DNA of 64,000 nt from Sphingobium sp052327305. GTDB taxonomy: Bacteria; Pseudomonadota; Alphaproteobacteria; Sphingomonadales; Sphingomonadaceae. The stretch is taken from the NCBI RefSeq assembly GCF_052327305.1, contig NZ_CP182486.1, positions 1,612,001 to 1,676,000 of the forward strand, in the 5' to 3' direction. Shown here piece after piece: positions 53,940 through 62,160 of the stretch. The position numbers were made by a program, and so were the translations under genes. Numbering within the stretch: position 1 is the first letter of the stretch; each line of letters begins with the position of its first letter. The notes beneath the pieces are model-generated. The model was not told the origin of the DNA, searched no databases, and saw only the letters and a program-made list of their open reading frames with translations.

Positions 53940-56098
53940 TTTGCGCCGATCGTCAGCCCCGTCCATTTCGCGATGAAGCTGTAGGCATCGGCGGTCTCGT
54001 CGATGATCTTGTCGGTCGGCTTGCCCGAGCCATGTCCCGCGCGCGTCTCGACGCGGATGAGATGCGGCTTATTGCCGATCTTCGCGTGCTGGAGCGCGGC
54101 GGTGTATTTGAAGCTGTGCCCCGGCACCACACGGTCGTCAGTGTCTGCAGTCGTCACGAGGATGGCAGGATAGTCCACCCCGTCCTTCACATTGTGATAG
54201 GGCGAGTAGCCAATCAGGTTGCGGAAATCGGCCTCCCTGTTCGGATAGCCATAGTCATCCACCCAATAGCGCCCGGCCGTAAATCGGTCGAAGCGCAGCA
54301 TGTCCATGACGCCCACCGCCGGCAGCGCCGCAGCGAAGAGATCCGGCCGCTGATTGACGACGGCGCCGACAAGCAAGCCGCCATTCGAGCGCCCCTCGAT
54401 GGCAAGCTGGTCCTGCCCGGTATAGCCGCTGGCCTTGAGATACTCACCAGCCGCGATGAAGTCGTCGAACACGTTCTGTTTGTTGGAGAGGCGGCCGGCA
54501 TCATGCCAGGCTTTGCCATATTCGCCGCCGCCCCGCAGATTGGCGATAGCCAGCGTGCCGCCCTGCTCGATCCAGGCAAGCTTGGTTGGCGAGAAGCTGG
54601 GCGTCTGGGAAATGTTGAAGCCGCCATATCCGTAGAGCAGCGTCGGCGCGGGCTTTCCGGCAACCGCCAGATCCTTGCGGCGGACGAGGAACATCGGGAT
54701 CTGCGTGCCATCCTTGGAGGGATAGAAGATCTGGTCCGTCTGGAACTGGGCGGGATCGAAGGCGAGCTTCGGCGCCGCGAACACGCTCGTCTCGCCCGTA
54801 GCGGTATTATAGCGATAGATGGTGGACGGCTGGGTATAGCTGGAGAAGCTGAAGAAGGTCTCCGGATCGCCGCTCTTGCCGCCAAAGCCGGCTGCCGAGC
54901 CAATACCCGGCATGGGCACGTCGCCCACATCCTTGCCTTTGAGGTCGACAAGCTGGGCCATGGTCCGCGCATCGGAGAGATAGGCCATCACGATGCGGCT
55001 GCCGATCATCGAGGCGCCGACGAGCGTCTCCTTGCTCTGCGGCACGATCTGGACCGGCCCCTTGCGCGGCCGCTGCGCGTCCAGCGTCACCAGCCGGCCG
55101 CGCGGCGCGCGATTATTGGTCCGGAAGTAGAGCGTATCGCCCACATTGCCGACCAGCACCCACTCATAGCGGAGCCCCTTGACCAGCGTGACTGGTTTCG
55201 GCGTCTCGTCCGTGAGCGAAATGAGAGTCAGTTCGTAGCGTTCATCCGTGCCTTCGCTCGACGTGATGAGCAGCCAGCGCCCATCGTCGGTCACTTCGGC
55301 ACTGTGGCCCAGCTTCGGGCGATCAGGCGTCGCATAGACCAGCACGTCTGCGCTCTGCGGGGTGCCGACCGCATGATAATAGACGGTCTGGTTCTCGACC
55401 GTCGACTGGAACTCGCTGCCCGCCCCCGGTGCCTCGAAACGCGAGTAGAAGAAGCCCTTGCCGTCGCTCCGCCAGGCGAGGTTGGAATATTTCACCCAGC
55501 GCACTTCGTCGTCGAGCGCCTTTCCGGTGTCGACGTCGATGATGCGGAGGATGCGCCAGTCCGTCCCGCCGTCCTGCACCGCGTAGAGCAGATATTTGCC
55601 ATCGTCCGATGGCGTCCACTCGGCAAGTGCGGTCGCGCCGTCCTGCGCGAAGGCATTGGGGTCCACGAGAACGCGCTGCTCTCCGCTCAGGCCCTCGCGC
55701 ACATAGAGCGGCGACTGGTTCTGGAGGCCGGAATTGCGCGTGTAAAAATAGCGCGCGCCTGCTTTCCTCGGCACTCCGTAACGCTCGTAATCATAGAGCG
55801 CGGCGAGGCGCTTCTGCAGGATGTCGCGTCCCGGCACCGTCGCAAGGTAACTCTGCGTCACCTTGTTCTCGGCCTCGACCCAGTCCGCGACGGCCTTGTC
55901 GGTACGCACGTCGGTTTCCAGCCACCGATATGGATCGGCAACCTTCACTCCGAACTGCTCGTCGACCTGATCGACGCGCTTTGTCTCGGGATAGGTCATC
56001 GCTGGTGATGAGGCCTGCGCGGTTGCCGCGCCTGAAGAGGAGGATGGGACTGTCATGGAGATCAGGAGAAGCGCGGCGGCATGGCGCGGAGTAAGCAT
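53936..56098 (-). CDS. Prolyl oligopeptidase family serine peptidase (S9A), exported
   Basis: 720 aa. Signal peptide to about residue 29. The N-terminal beta-propeller begins YPETKRVDQVDEQFGVKVADPYRWLE. The C-terminal alpha/beta hydrolase has GGFNISQTPSFSP, the nucleophile elbow EGRSNGGLLVGA, and a late histidine in TRAGHGSGKP; an aspartate in TADTDDRVVPGHS completes the triad. Cleaves short peptides after proline in the periplasm. Coupled to the HPP gene. Confidence 0.93.
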   Translation of the reverse strand: MLTPRHAAALLLISMTVPSSSSGAATAQASSPAMTYPETKRVDQVDEQFGVKVADPYRWLETDVRTDKAVADWVEAENKVTQSYLATVPGRDILQKRLAALYDYERYGVPRKAGARYFYTRNSGLQNQSPLYVREGLSGEQRVLVDPNAFAQDGATALAEWTPSDDGKYLLYAVQDGGTDWRILRIIDVDTGKALDDEVRWVKYSNLAWRSDGKGFFYSRFEAPGAGSEFQSTVENQTVYYHAVGTPQSADVLVYATPDRPKLGHSAEVTDDGRWLLITSSEGTDERYELTLISLTDETPKPVTLVKGLRYEWVLVGNVGDTLYFRTNNRAPRGRLVTLDAQRPRKGPVQIVPQSKETLVGASMIGSRIVMAYLSDARTMAQLVDLKGKDVGDVPMPGIGSAAGFGGKSGDPETFFSFSSYTQPSTIYRYNTATGETSVFAAPKLAFDPAQFQTDQIFYPSKDGTQIPMFLVRRKDLAVAGKPAPTLLYGYGGFNISQTPSFSPTKLAWIEQGGTLAIANLRGGGEYGKAWHDAGRLSNKQNVFDDFIAAGEYLKASGYTGQDQLAIEGRSNGGLLVGAVVNQRPDLFAAALPAVGVMDMLRFDRFTAGRYWVDDYGYPNREADFRNLIGYSPYHNVKDGVDYPAILVTTADTDDRVVPGHSFKYTAALQHAKIGNKPHLIRVETRAGHGSGKPTDKIIDETADAYSFIAKWTGLTIGAK

Positions 56099-56191
56099 GA
56101 AAGGCGGCGTTCCATTCTGGGGATGACCTGTTGGCCGCGACCGTAGAACATCGTGCGCGAAAGCGGAAACCGGTTTTCCATGGCGCTTCGC

Positions 56192-56850
56192 TCAGGCGTC
56201 TCCCGCCCCATGCGCGCGACGCCAGAACAGGTAGGAATAGAGAAGTGGCGGCAGCACGGCCACAGCGATTCCCGCGATGACCAAGCCCGCCCGAATGCCT
56301 GCCGGGACCAGCGCAGCGGCGAGGATCATCAGCCCACCTACCATCATCGTCCGCCCACCCAGACGATGCGTGGCGATCCAGTTCTCCCGATCAGTCAGTG
56401 TCCAGGGCGTGCGAATACCCAGGAAGAAGCTCGGTCTGGTCTTGGGCAGTAGGTTGCCCAGCACCAGAAACAGCGCGCCCACCCCAACGAGGGCAAGCGT
56501 ACCGGGCAGATGGAACCCGAAGGCGGGCAGCGCCACCATTGCCTCGACCAACGCAAAGATCGCCAGCAGAGCGATCCACACCGCCCGATAAAACACATGG
56601 CTTTCGCTGAGTTGCTTCTGAAGCGGCTCGATGCGGGGCAGGATCGCCATGACCGTCGAGATCGCCGCCGCTATCAGAACCGGCAGCGCGAGCGCGATGC
56701 CGGCGCGGGCAAATCCGTCCGCCCCACTGCCGCGTTCCAGTGGATAGGGAGCATCGCATCCGCCGGCAGGCGCAGCCATGCTGCAAGCGCCAGCGCCGCC
56801 AGCGCCGCGACCACCGCGCAGGACAGACCGATCATCGACTTCCAGCTCAT
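56192..56850 (-). pseudogene. SdpI-family membrane protein, frameshifted
   Basis: Starting at the ATG 56850, which overlaps the ArsR-type gene's stop, the frame reads MSWKSMIGLSCAVVAALAAL and LRLPADAMLPIHWNA, an SdpI-like N terminus ending about 56735. The family sequence then continues in another frame (GADGFARAGIALALPVLIAA to FLGIRTPWTLTDRENW and PPLLYSYLFWRR) to the stop at 56192. One inserted or lost base around 56715-56739 separates them. The joined protein would have about six helices and normal SdpI length. Either an inactivated gene or a sequencing error. Confidence 0.7.
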
Positions 56851-57137
56851 TGCCCGTCCTCCTTGCTCGCTCCGAGATTCAACCGCCCCATGAAGCCCAT
56901 CAGCGCCTCCTCCACGACCGAGAGATTGAGCGTGTAAATGAGGCTCGTGCCCCGGCTCTCGGCCTGCACCAAACCGGCCGCCTTCAGCTTGGCGAAATGG
57001 GCGGACATGGTCGGCTTCGAGACGGGAAAGGCATTGGCGAGGTCTCCGGCGCTCATTGCGCCCTGCCGCAGCATCTCGAGTATTCTGCGGCGGGTGGGGT
57101 GCGCCAGCGCATCAAAAACCGAGTCCATGCCGGCCAT
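56847..57137 (-). CDS. ArsR-family repressor, SdpR-like
   Basis: 96 aa winged helix: DSVFDALAHPTRRRILEMLRQ, LANAFPVSKPTMSAHFAKLKAAGLV and RGTSLIYTLN are typical of the SdpR/ArsR branch without metal-binding cysteines. It overlaps the SdpI-family gene (ATGA), repeating the Bacillus sdpRI arrangement in which SdpR represses its own operon. The start may be at 57137 or at the ATG 57128; the operator at 57139-57172 leaves little room for a ribosome site at the first. Confidence 0.85.
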   Translation of the reverse strand: MAGMDSVFDALAHPTRRRILEMLRQGAMSAGDLANAFPVSKPTMSAHFAKLKAAGLVQAESRGTSLIYTLNLSVVEEALMGFMGRLNLGASKEDGQ

Positions 57138-57138
57138 C

Positions 57139-57172
57139 CTTATTTCGATGATTCGCTAATAATCGAAATAAG
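57139..57172 (-). promoter_or_regulatory. Perfect 11-bp dyad, probable operator of the ArsR-SdpI operon
   Basis: Arms cttatttcgat (57139-57149) and atcgaaataag (57162-57172) are separated by 12 bp. It lies immediately upstream of the repressor start in an AT-rich promoter zone, the position expected for autorepression. Confidence 0.75.
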
Positions 57173-57180
57173 CCGCTCAG

Positions 57181-57216
57181 ACAACAAAAAAGGCCCCGTG
57201 TGTGCACGGAGCCTTC
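57181..57216 (-). terminator. Rho-independent terminator of the ribosomal alpha operon
   Basis: On the minus strand an 11-bp stem (aaggctccgtg / cacggggcctt, one G-U pair) with a 4-base loop is followed by TTTTTTGTTGT. It lies 29 nt after rplQ. Confidence 0.88.
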
Positions 57217-57244
57217 TTTGATTTATCGCTCGAAGCGGAAGAGC

Positions 57245-57670
57245 TTAGGCTGCTTCCAGCTCCTCTTCCTCGAAGCTCTGGACCGGACCGGAATCCTGAC
57301 CCTTCGCCGAGGTGTCGCGGTCGACCAGCTCGATGATCGCAATCGGCGCGGCGTCGGAAGCGCGAATGCCCGCCTTGATGATGCGGGTGTAGCCCCCGTT
57401 GCGGCCTGCATAACGCTCGGCCAGCACGTCGAACAGCTTGGTGAGCTGCGCATCGTCGAGGAGACGCGCATGAGCCAGACGACGATTCGAAAGACCGCCC
57501 TTCTTGGCCAGCGTAATCAGCTTCTCGACATAGGGGCGAAGCTCCTTCGCCTTGGGCACAGTGGTGGTGATCTGCTCATGCTTGATGAGCGAGGCCGCCA
57601 TGTTGCGGAACATCGCGTTGCGATGGCCCGTGGTGCGCTGCAGCTTACGGCCACCCATTTTATGACGCAT
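57245..57670 (-). CDS. rplQ: 50S ribosomal protein L17
   Basis: 141 aa. HKMGGRKLQRTTGHRNAMFRNM and IRASDAAPIAIIELV are L17 signatures. Last gene of the alpha operon, 125 nt after rpoA. Confidence 0.97.
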   Translation of the reverse strand: MRHKMGGRKLQRTTGHRNAMFRNMAASLIKHEQITTTVPKAKELRPYVEKLITLAKKGGLSNRRLAHARLLDDAQLTKLFDVLAERYAGRNGGYTRIIKAGIRASDAAPIAIIELVDRDTSAKGQDSGPVQSFEEEELEAA

Positions 57671-57795
57671 CTTATCTTCTTTCTCGTTCGTGAGGGAGCC
57701 GTGTCAGGCACTCCCACCCAGGCAGCGAAAACGGGGCGCCGCCCAAACCCCTTGTGAAGCGGAGCCGGAAAGCACTCCCGGCCCTGCCCGATATC

Positions 57796-58857
57796 TTAGC
57801 CCAAAAGTTCCTGCTCGAGCTTCTTGGCGATCTCTTCGATATTCTCCGGCGGCCAGCCAGGAATGTCCATGCCGAGGCGCAGACCCATCGAGGAGAGCAC
57901 TTCCTTGATCTCGTTGAGCGACTTGCGGCCGAAGTTCGGCGTGCGCAGCATCTCGGCTTCGGTCTTCTGGACCAGATCGCCGATGTAGATGATGTTGTCG
58001 TTCTTGAGGCAATTGGCCGAACGGACCGAAAGCTCCAGCTCGTCCACCTTCTTGAGGAGGTAGCGGTTGATCTGGTTGGCATCGCCCTCGCCCTCGTCGG
58101 CTGCGTGGGCAGCGACGCTGGTGCTGGCGCCGGCAGTCGGCAGCGCATCCTCGAAGTGGACGAAGAGCTGCAGCTGATCCTGAAGGATGCGCGCGGCATA
58201 GGCCACGGCGTCTTCAGGCGTCACCGTGCCGTCGGTCTCGATGGTGAGGCTGAGCTTGTCATAGTCCAGCTCCTGCCCGACGCGCGCATTGTCCACCTTG
58301 TAGGCAACCTGGCGTACCGGCGAATAGAGCGCATCGATCGGGATGAGGCCGATCGGCGCATCGACCGGACGGTTCGCAACGGCGGGAACATAGCCCTTAC
58401 CCACGTCGGCGGTGAGCTCCATGTTGAAGCTCGCACCCTCGTCGAGATGGCAAATGACCAGATCCGGGTTCATCACCTGAATGTCGCCTGTCACCGCGAT
58501 GTCGCCTGCCTTCACGGCGGCTGGGCCGGTCGCGGAAAGCTGCAGGCGCTTGGGGCCTTCGCCTTCCATCTTGAGGGCGATCTGCTTCACGTTGAGGACG
58601 ATGTCGGTCACATCCTCACGCACGCCGGCGAGAGACGAGAACTCATGAAGCACGTTCTCGATACGGATCGAGGTGACGGCCGCGCCCTGCAGAGAGGAGA
58701 GCAGCACGCGACGCAGCGCGTTGCCGAGCGTCAGGCCGAAGCCGCGCTCCAGAGGCTCGGCAACGAACGTCGCCTTGCGCTTGCCATCGCCGCTCGCCTT
58801 GATGTCGAGGCCGCTGGGCTTCTTGAGTTCCTGCCAGTTCTTCATGTTGACAGTCAT
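57796..58857 (-). CDS. rpoA: DNA-directed RNA polymerase subunit alpha
   Basis: 353 aa. The N-terminal assembly domain (VAEPLERGFGLTLGNALRRVLLSSLQGAAVTS in two blocks) and C-terminal DNA-binding domain (ELSVRSANCLKNDNI, LNEIKEVLSSMGL) are complete. Between rpsK and rplQ, the standard position. Confidence 0.98.
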   Translation of the reverse strand: MTVNMKNWQELKKPSGLDIKASGDGKRKATFVAEPLERGFGLTLGNALRRVLLSSLQGAAVTSIRIENVLHEFSSLAGVREDVTDIVLNVKQIALKMEGEGPKRLQLSATGPAAVKAGDIAVTGDIQVMNPDLVICHLDEGASFNMELTADVGKGYVPAVANRPVDAPIGLIPIDALYSPVRQVAYKVDNARVGQELDYDKLSLTIETDGTVTPEDAVAYAARILQDQLQLFVHFEDALPTAGASTSVAAHAADEGEGDANQINRYLLKKVDELELSVRSANCLKNDNIIYIGDLVQKTEAEMLRTPNFGRKSLNEIKEVLSSMGLRLGMDIPGWPPENIEEIAKKLEQELLG

Positions 58858-58973
58858 GTATATCCCCTTGGGATTTGGCGGAGGTCGATCATCGGGCTGG
58901 TCCGATCGATCCCGGCCGGTGAGGCATTCAGCGCGGGAGAAGCGCGTCCGCTCCTCCCGTCAGACGGCAAGAA

Positions 58974-59363
58974 TCAGACGCGGCGACGCTTGGAGGGACG
59001 GACGCCGTTATGCGGGATCGGCGTCACGTCGCGGATCGAGGTAATGGTGAAGCCGACGGCCTGAAGGGCGCGCAGGGCGCTCTCGCGGCCCGAACCGGGG
59101 CCCTTGACCTCGACTTCCAAGGTACGAACGCCATGCTCGGCAGCCTTTCGGCCCGCGTCCTCGGCGCAGACCTGCGCGGCATAAGGGGTCGACTTGCGCG
59201 AGCCCTTGAAGCCCATCATGCCGGCGGAGGACCAGCTGATCGCATTGCCCTGCGCGTCCGTGATGGTGATCATGGTGTTGTTGAAGCTGGCGTTGACGTG
59301 CGCGACGCCCGCCGAGATGTTCTTGCGCTCGCGCCGCTTAATGCGCTGAGGTTCCCGTGCCAT
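58974..59363 (-). CDS. rpsK: 30S ribosomal protein S11
   Basis: 129 aa. HVNASFNNTMITITDAQGN, GFKGSRKSTPYAAQ and IPHNGVRPSKRRRV are S11 signatures. 116 nt upstream of rpoA and 87 nt after rpsM. Confidence 0.97.
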   Translation of the reverse strand: MAREPQRIKRRERKNISAGVAHVNASFNNTMITITDAQGNAISWSSAGMMGFKGSRKSTPYAAQVCAEDAGRKAAEHGVRTLEVEVKGPGSGRESALRALQAVGFTITSIRDVTPIPHNGVRPSKRRRV

Positions 59364-59450
59364 GTGCTGACTATCCTACTGAAACTGGTTGAGCTGGAAG
59401 GGCGCGATATGCGCGCCATCCTCCGGCGGAGAAGAAAGGCCTTTCGGCGC

Positions 59451-59819
59451 TTACTTCTTCTTGCCTGCGATCGGCTTGGCCTTGCCCTTGCGGGTGCGCG
59501 CATTGGTGTGCGTGCGCTGACCGCGGACCGGCAGGCCCTTACGGTGACGCAGACCACGATAGCAGGCCAGATCCATCAGGCGCTTGATGTTCATCGCAGT
59601 GTTGCGACGAAGATCACCCTCGACGGTGTAGTTCGCGTCGATAGCCTCGCGGATCTGCAGCACTTCCGCGTCGGACAGATCCTGAACACGGCGGCTATGG
59701 TCGATGCCCAGCTTGTCGGCGATGTCCACGGCGCTCTTGGAGCCAATTCCGTGAATGTAAGTCAGCGCGATGATAACGCGCTTGTTGGTCGGGATATTAA
59801 CACCCGCAATACGTGCCAT
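59451..59819 (-). CDS. rpsM: 30S ribosomal protein S13
   Basis: 122 aa. MARIAGVNIPTNKRVIIALT, then YRGLRHRKGLPVRGQRT-like basic C terminus. First gene of this operon block; preceded by a likely promoter at 59957-59983. Confidence 0.97.
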   Translation of the reverse strand: MARIAGVNIPTNKRVIIALTYIHGIGSKSAVDIADKLGIDHSRRVQDLSDAEVLQIREAIDANYTVEGDLRRNTAMNIKRLMDLACYRGLRHRKGLPVRGQRTHTNARTRKGKAKPIAGKKK

Positions 59820-59956
59820 AACGAACTATTCTCCTGCTCCACAGGGGGCCTTGGCGGACGCCCCTATCTCGTCGCTTCGATGTGACCCAGGACGCAAAAA
59901 GAACGGCAAGCGCGCCAATGCGCTGCCGGCAGCTTCCAGTCTTGGGATCGGCGGGC

Positions 59957-59983
59957 ATTACAGTGAGTCGGGGAAACTGTCAA
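59957..59983 (-). promoter_or_regulatory. Sigma-70 promoter candidate for rpsM-rpsK-rpoA-rplQ
   Basis: The minus strand shows an exact TTGACA (59978-59983) and TGTAAT (59957-59962) with a 15-bp spacer. The spacer is short, but the -35 is perfect. The predicted leader is about 130 nt. It lets the alpha operon be transcribed independently of secY-adk. Confidence 0.55.
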
Positions 59984-60053
59984 CTGGCGGGCCGGCCTGC
60001 GGAGCCAGGCACGTTCGGCGTTCGCACACGCTGCATTCACAGCGATGCTCGCT

Positions 60054-60106
60054 TCGACATGGCAATAGACATGCTAACACTCTTTAACGAGTGCCTGTCA
60101 TGTCGA
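60054..60106. repeat. Nested inverted repeats between the ribosomal operon and the glycosyltransferase gene
   Basis: Outer arms tcgacatg (60054-60061) and catgtcga (60099-60106) enclose cactc (60078-60082) and gagtg (60089-60093). It could be a cruciform, an operator, or a leftover boundary of an insertion. Confidence 0.55.
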
Positions 60107-60176
60107 GCCTTGGTTACTCGGCATGATTCAGGCCGCTTTGTGTGATAGCCCGCTAATACAACTGGACTCTCTCCTC

Positions 60177-61421
60177 ATGACGATTTCGACCAATCCGCGC
60201 TCAATCGAAGCGCGTTATGTGCTTCTCACACGCATCCCGTTGTTCAAGGACAATCAGGGGAAGCTATATACCGGAAAGCTGTGGAGCATCGATCTGCTCG
60301 AACACCTCAATTATATCCCTCGTTTGCGGCTCTGTTGCCCGGTGAATGATATTGCGGATGCGCCGCCCGACATCGTCTCGTTGGAGCCCTTTTCGCTCGA
60401 TAGGGTCACACCGCTGAGAGAAGATAAAGGATGGCTGTCGGTCGCGGCAAACATCGTTCCCAACTTCGTGCAAGTTTCTCGGGCCGTAAAGAAGACCGAC
60501 ATTGTTCATGGCGGACTGGCAGGATGGGCCTTCCCGCTGGATTATTATCTCCTTGCCCTGAAGCCGTTCCTGTCGTTTCAGTGGATAACAGTGATGGAAT
60601 CATCCTTTTGGATGAAGCACACCGCAGTGCGAAACGGTCTTCGGCAGTGGCTGGGTCATCACCTGCATTTAGCGCTCGTTCGGAGCTGTCTGAAAGCAGC
60701 GGATATCCGCATTTTCACTCAGGATTGGTATCGTGACCATATGCTGGGTGGAGATACGCGGAATACCCTCATCAATGAAGCAAGTTGGGTCGGCGAGAAG
60801 GATGTTCTGGACTTCGCCAACCTCAAAACGCAGCAAATCCTGAAATCCGGGCCCGTGAAATTGCTTATGCCGGTTCGGTTGATCGGCGATAAGGGCGTAC
60901 AAACCTTGCTCGACGCAGTGACCGAGATCGAACAGAATTATCTCAACAAACCCGGCAGCTCGCCAATCATAATAGACATAATCGGCTCAGGTCCGATGGA
61001 GTCTGAGGTCCGCCGATTCCTGAAGGGGCATACTGGCCGCGCGGTGCAAATGTCGCTGCTGGAGCCCGTCGAGTATGGCCCGGCATTTTTTACTCTGCTC
61101 TCCAGATATGATGCGATAATCGTCGCCAATCTCAAAGAGGAACAGCCGCGCATAATTTACGACGCGTTCAGTCAAGGCATACCGTGCATTGCCAGCCGGA
61201 CGTCAGGTATTCTGCAAATCGTGAAAGAGCACGAAAATGCTATGTTGTTTTCCCCGGGCTCGGCAGGCGAACTAGCAGAGCGCCTGCGCGAAGCATCTCA
61301 AGCCCGCGAAAAACTCGCAGGGATGGGAGAAAAAGCCCTCGCATTTGCAAGTGACCGCACACACCAGGCCATGCATCGCACGCGCGCCAGCTTTTTGTTG
61401 GAAACGCTTCGCCTGCCCTGA
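60177..61421 (+). CDS. Glycosyltransferase (GT4-like, GT-B fold)
   Basis: 414 aa from the ATG at 60177 (432 aa if 60123 is used). The C-terminal half has LLMPVRLIGDKGVQTLLDAV, IIIDIIGSGPMESEVRRFLKG and EEQPRIIYDAFSQGIPCIASRTSG, the nucleotide-sugar-binding half of GT-B enzymes with the usual late glutamate in the PRIIYDAF region. No transmembrane helix. It lies between adk and rpsM on the strand opposite to the ribosomal genes, and its base composition is lower in GC than theirs. Probably a transferred cell-surface glycan gene; acceptor unknown. Confidence 0.8.
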   Translation: MTISTNPRSIEARYVLLTRIPLFKDNQGKLYTGKLWSIDLLEHLNYIPRLRLCCPVNDIADAPPDIVSLEPFSLDRVTPLREDKGWLSVAANIVPNFVQVSRAVKKTDIVHGGLAGWAFPLDYYLLALKPFLSFQWITVMESSFWMKHTAVRNGLRQWLGHHLHLALVRSCLKAADIRIFTQDWYRDHMLGGDTRNTLINEASWVGEKDVLDFANLKTQQILKSGPVKLLMPVRLIGDKGVQTLLDAVTEIEQNYLNKPGSSPIIIDIIGSGPMESEVRRFLKGHTGRAVQMSLLEPVEYGPAFFTLLSRYDAIIVANLKEEQPRIIYDAFSQGIPCIASRTSGILQIVKEHENAMLFSPGSAGELAERLREASQAREKLAGMGEKALAFASDRTHQAMHRTRASFLLETLRLP

Positions 61422-61451
61422 CGTGCTATCATCACGCTTTGGGCTTTTGAC

Positions 61452-62096
61452 TCAGTCCAGTATCGCGTCGATCGCTTTCGCCACGTCGTCGATGTCCGCC
61501 ATGCCGTCCACGCGCGATACGATGCCGCGCTCTTCGTAGATCGGAAGGATCGGCGCCGTCTTCGCGCGATACTCTGCCATCCGGGTGCGGACCGTTTCTT
61601 CATTGTCGTCCGGGCGGCGTTTGAATTCGTGGCCATGGCACACATCGCACTCGCCCGCGACCTTGGGCTGCTTGAACGTGTCGTGATAGCCCGCCCCGCA
61701 CGTCGCACAAGTGAAGCGACCGGTGATCCGCTCGACGAGCGCATCTTCGTCCACGTCCAGCTCGATCACATGATCGAGCGTCCGGCCCCTGTCAGAGAGA
61801 ATGCCGTCGAGTGAATGCGCCTGCGCGGCGGTGCGCGGATAGCCGTCGAAGATGACGCCGGCCCCGACGTCCAGCGCATCCAGCGCCTCGCCGATGATGC
61901 CGGAAACAATCTCGTCGGAAACGAGCTCGCCCGCCTCCATCACGGCCTTGGCCTTGAGGCCCACAGGCGTGGCGGCCTTCACTGCGGCACGCAGCATGTC
62001 GCCGGTGGAAAGCTGAGTCATGCCGCGCTCGGCGACGAGACGTTGCGCCTGGGTGCCCTTGCCGGCTCCCGGCGGCCCCAACAGGATGATGTTCAT
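61452..62096 (-). CDS. adk: Adenylate kinase (with zinc-type LID cysteines)
   Basis: 214 aa. P-loop GPPGAGKGTQ, TGDMLRAAV, FDGYPRTAAQA and the LID with four cysteines (CATCGAGYHD, CDVCHGHEF) that likely bind zinc. The ATG at 62096 starts MNIILLG. 64 nt after secY. Confidence 0.97.
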   Translation of the reverse strand: MNIILLGPPGAGKGTQAQRLVAERGMTQLSTGDMLRAAVKAATPVGLKAKAVMEAGELVSDEIVSGIIGEALDALDVGAGVIFDGYPRTAAQAHSLDGILSDRGRTLDHVIELDVDEDALVERITGRFTCATCGAGYHDTFKQPKVAGECDVCHGHEFKRRPDDNEETVRTRMAEYRAKTAPILPIYEERGIVSRVDGMADIDDVAKAIDAILD

Positions 62097-62160
62097 GCCC
62101 CCTCCATTGCAAAACGTGGCCACGGTCCCGCGGGTCACCCCGACCCGCGACACCCTGGCG

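Larger units (their letters stand above)
59820..60176. other. Divergent intergenic region between rpsM and the glycosyltransferase gene
   Basis: About 357 bp without a gene. It holds the rpsM promoter candidate and a compound dyad at 60054-60106. Two in-frame start codons for the glycosyltransferase (60123, 60177) lie at its right end. Composition drops in GC towards the right. Confidence 0.5.

Noticed and set aside
54032..56008. 658-codon plus-strand open frame
   Set aside because: It lies exactly antisense to the prolyl oligopeptidase gene, with arginine/histidine-rich nonsense composition.
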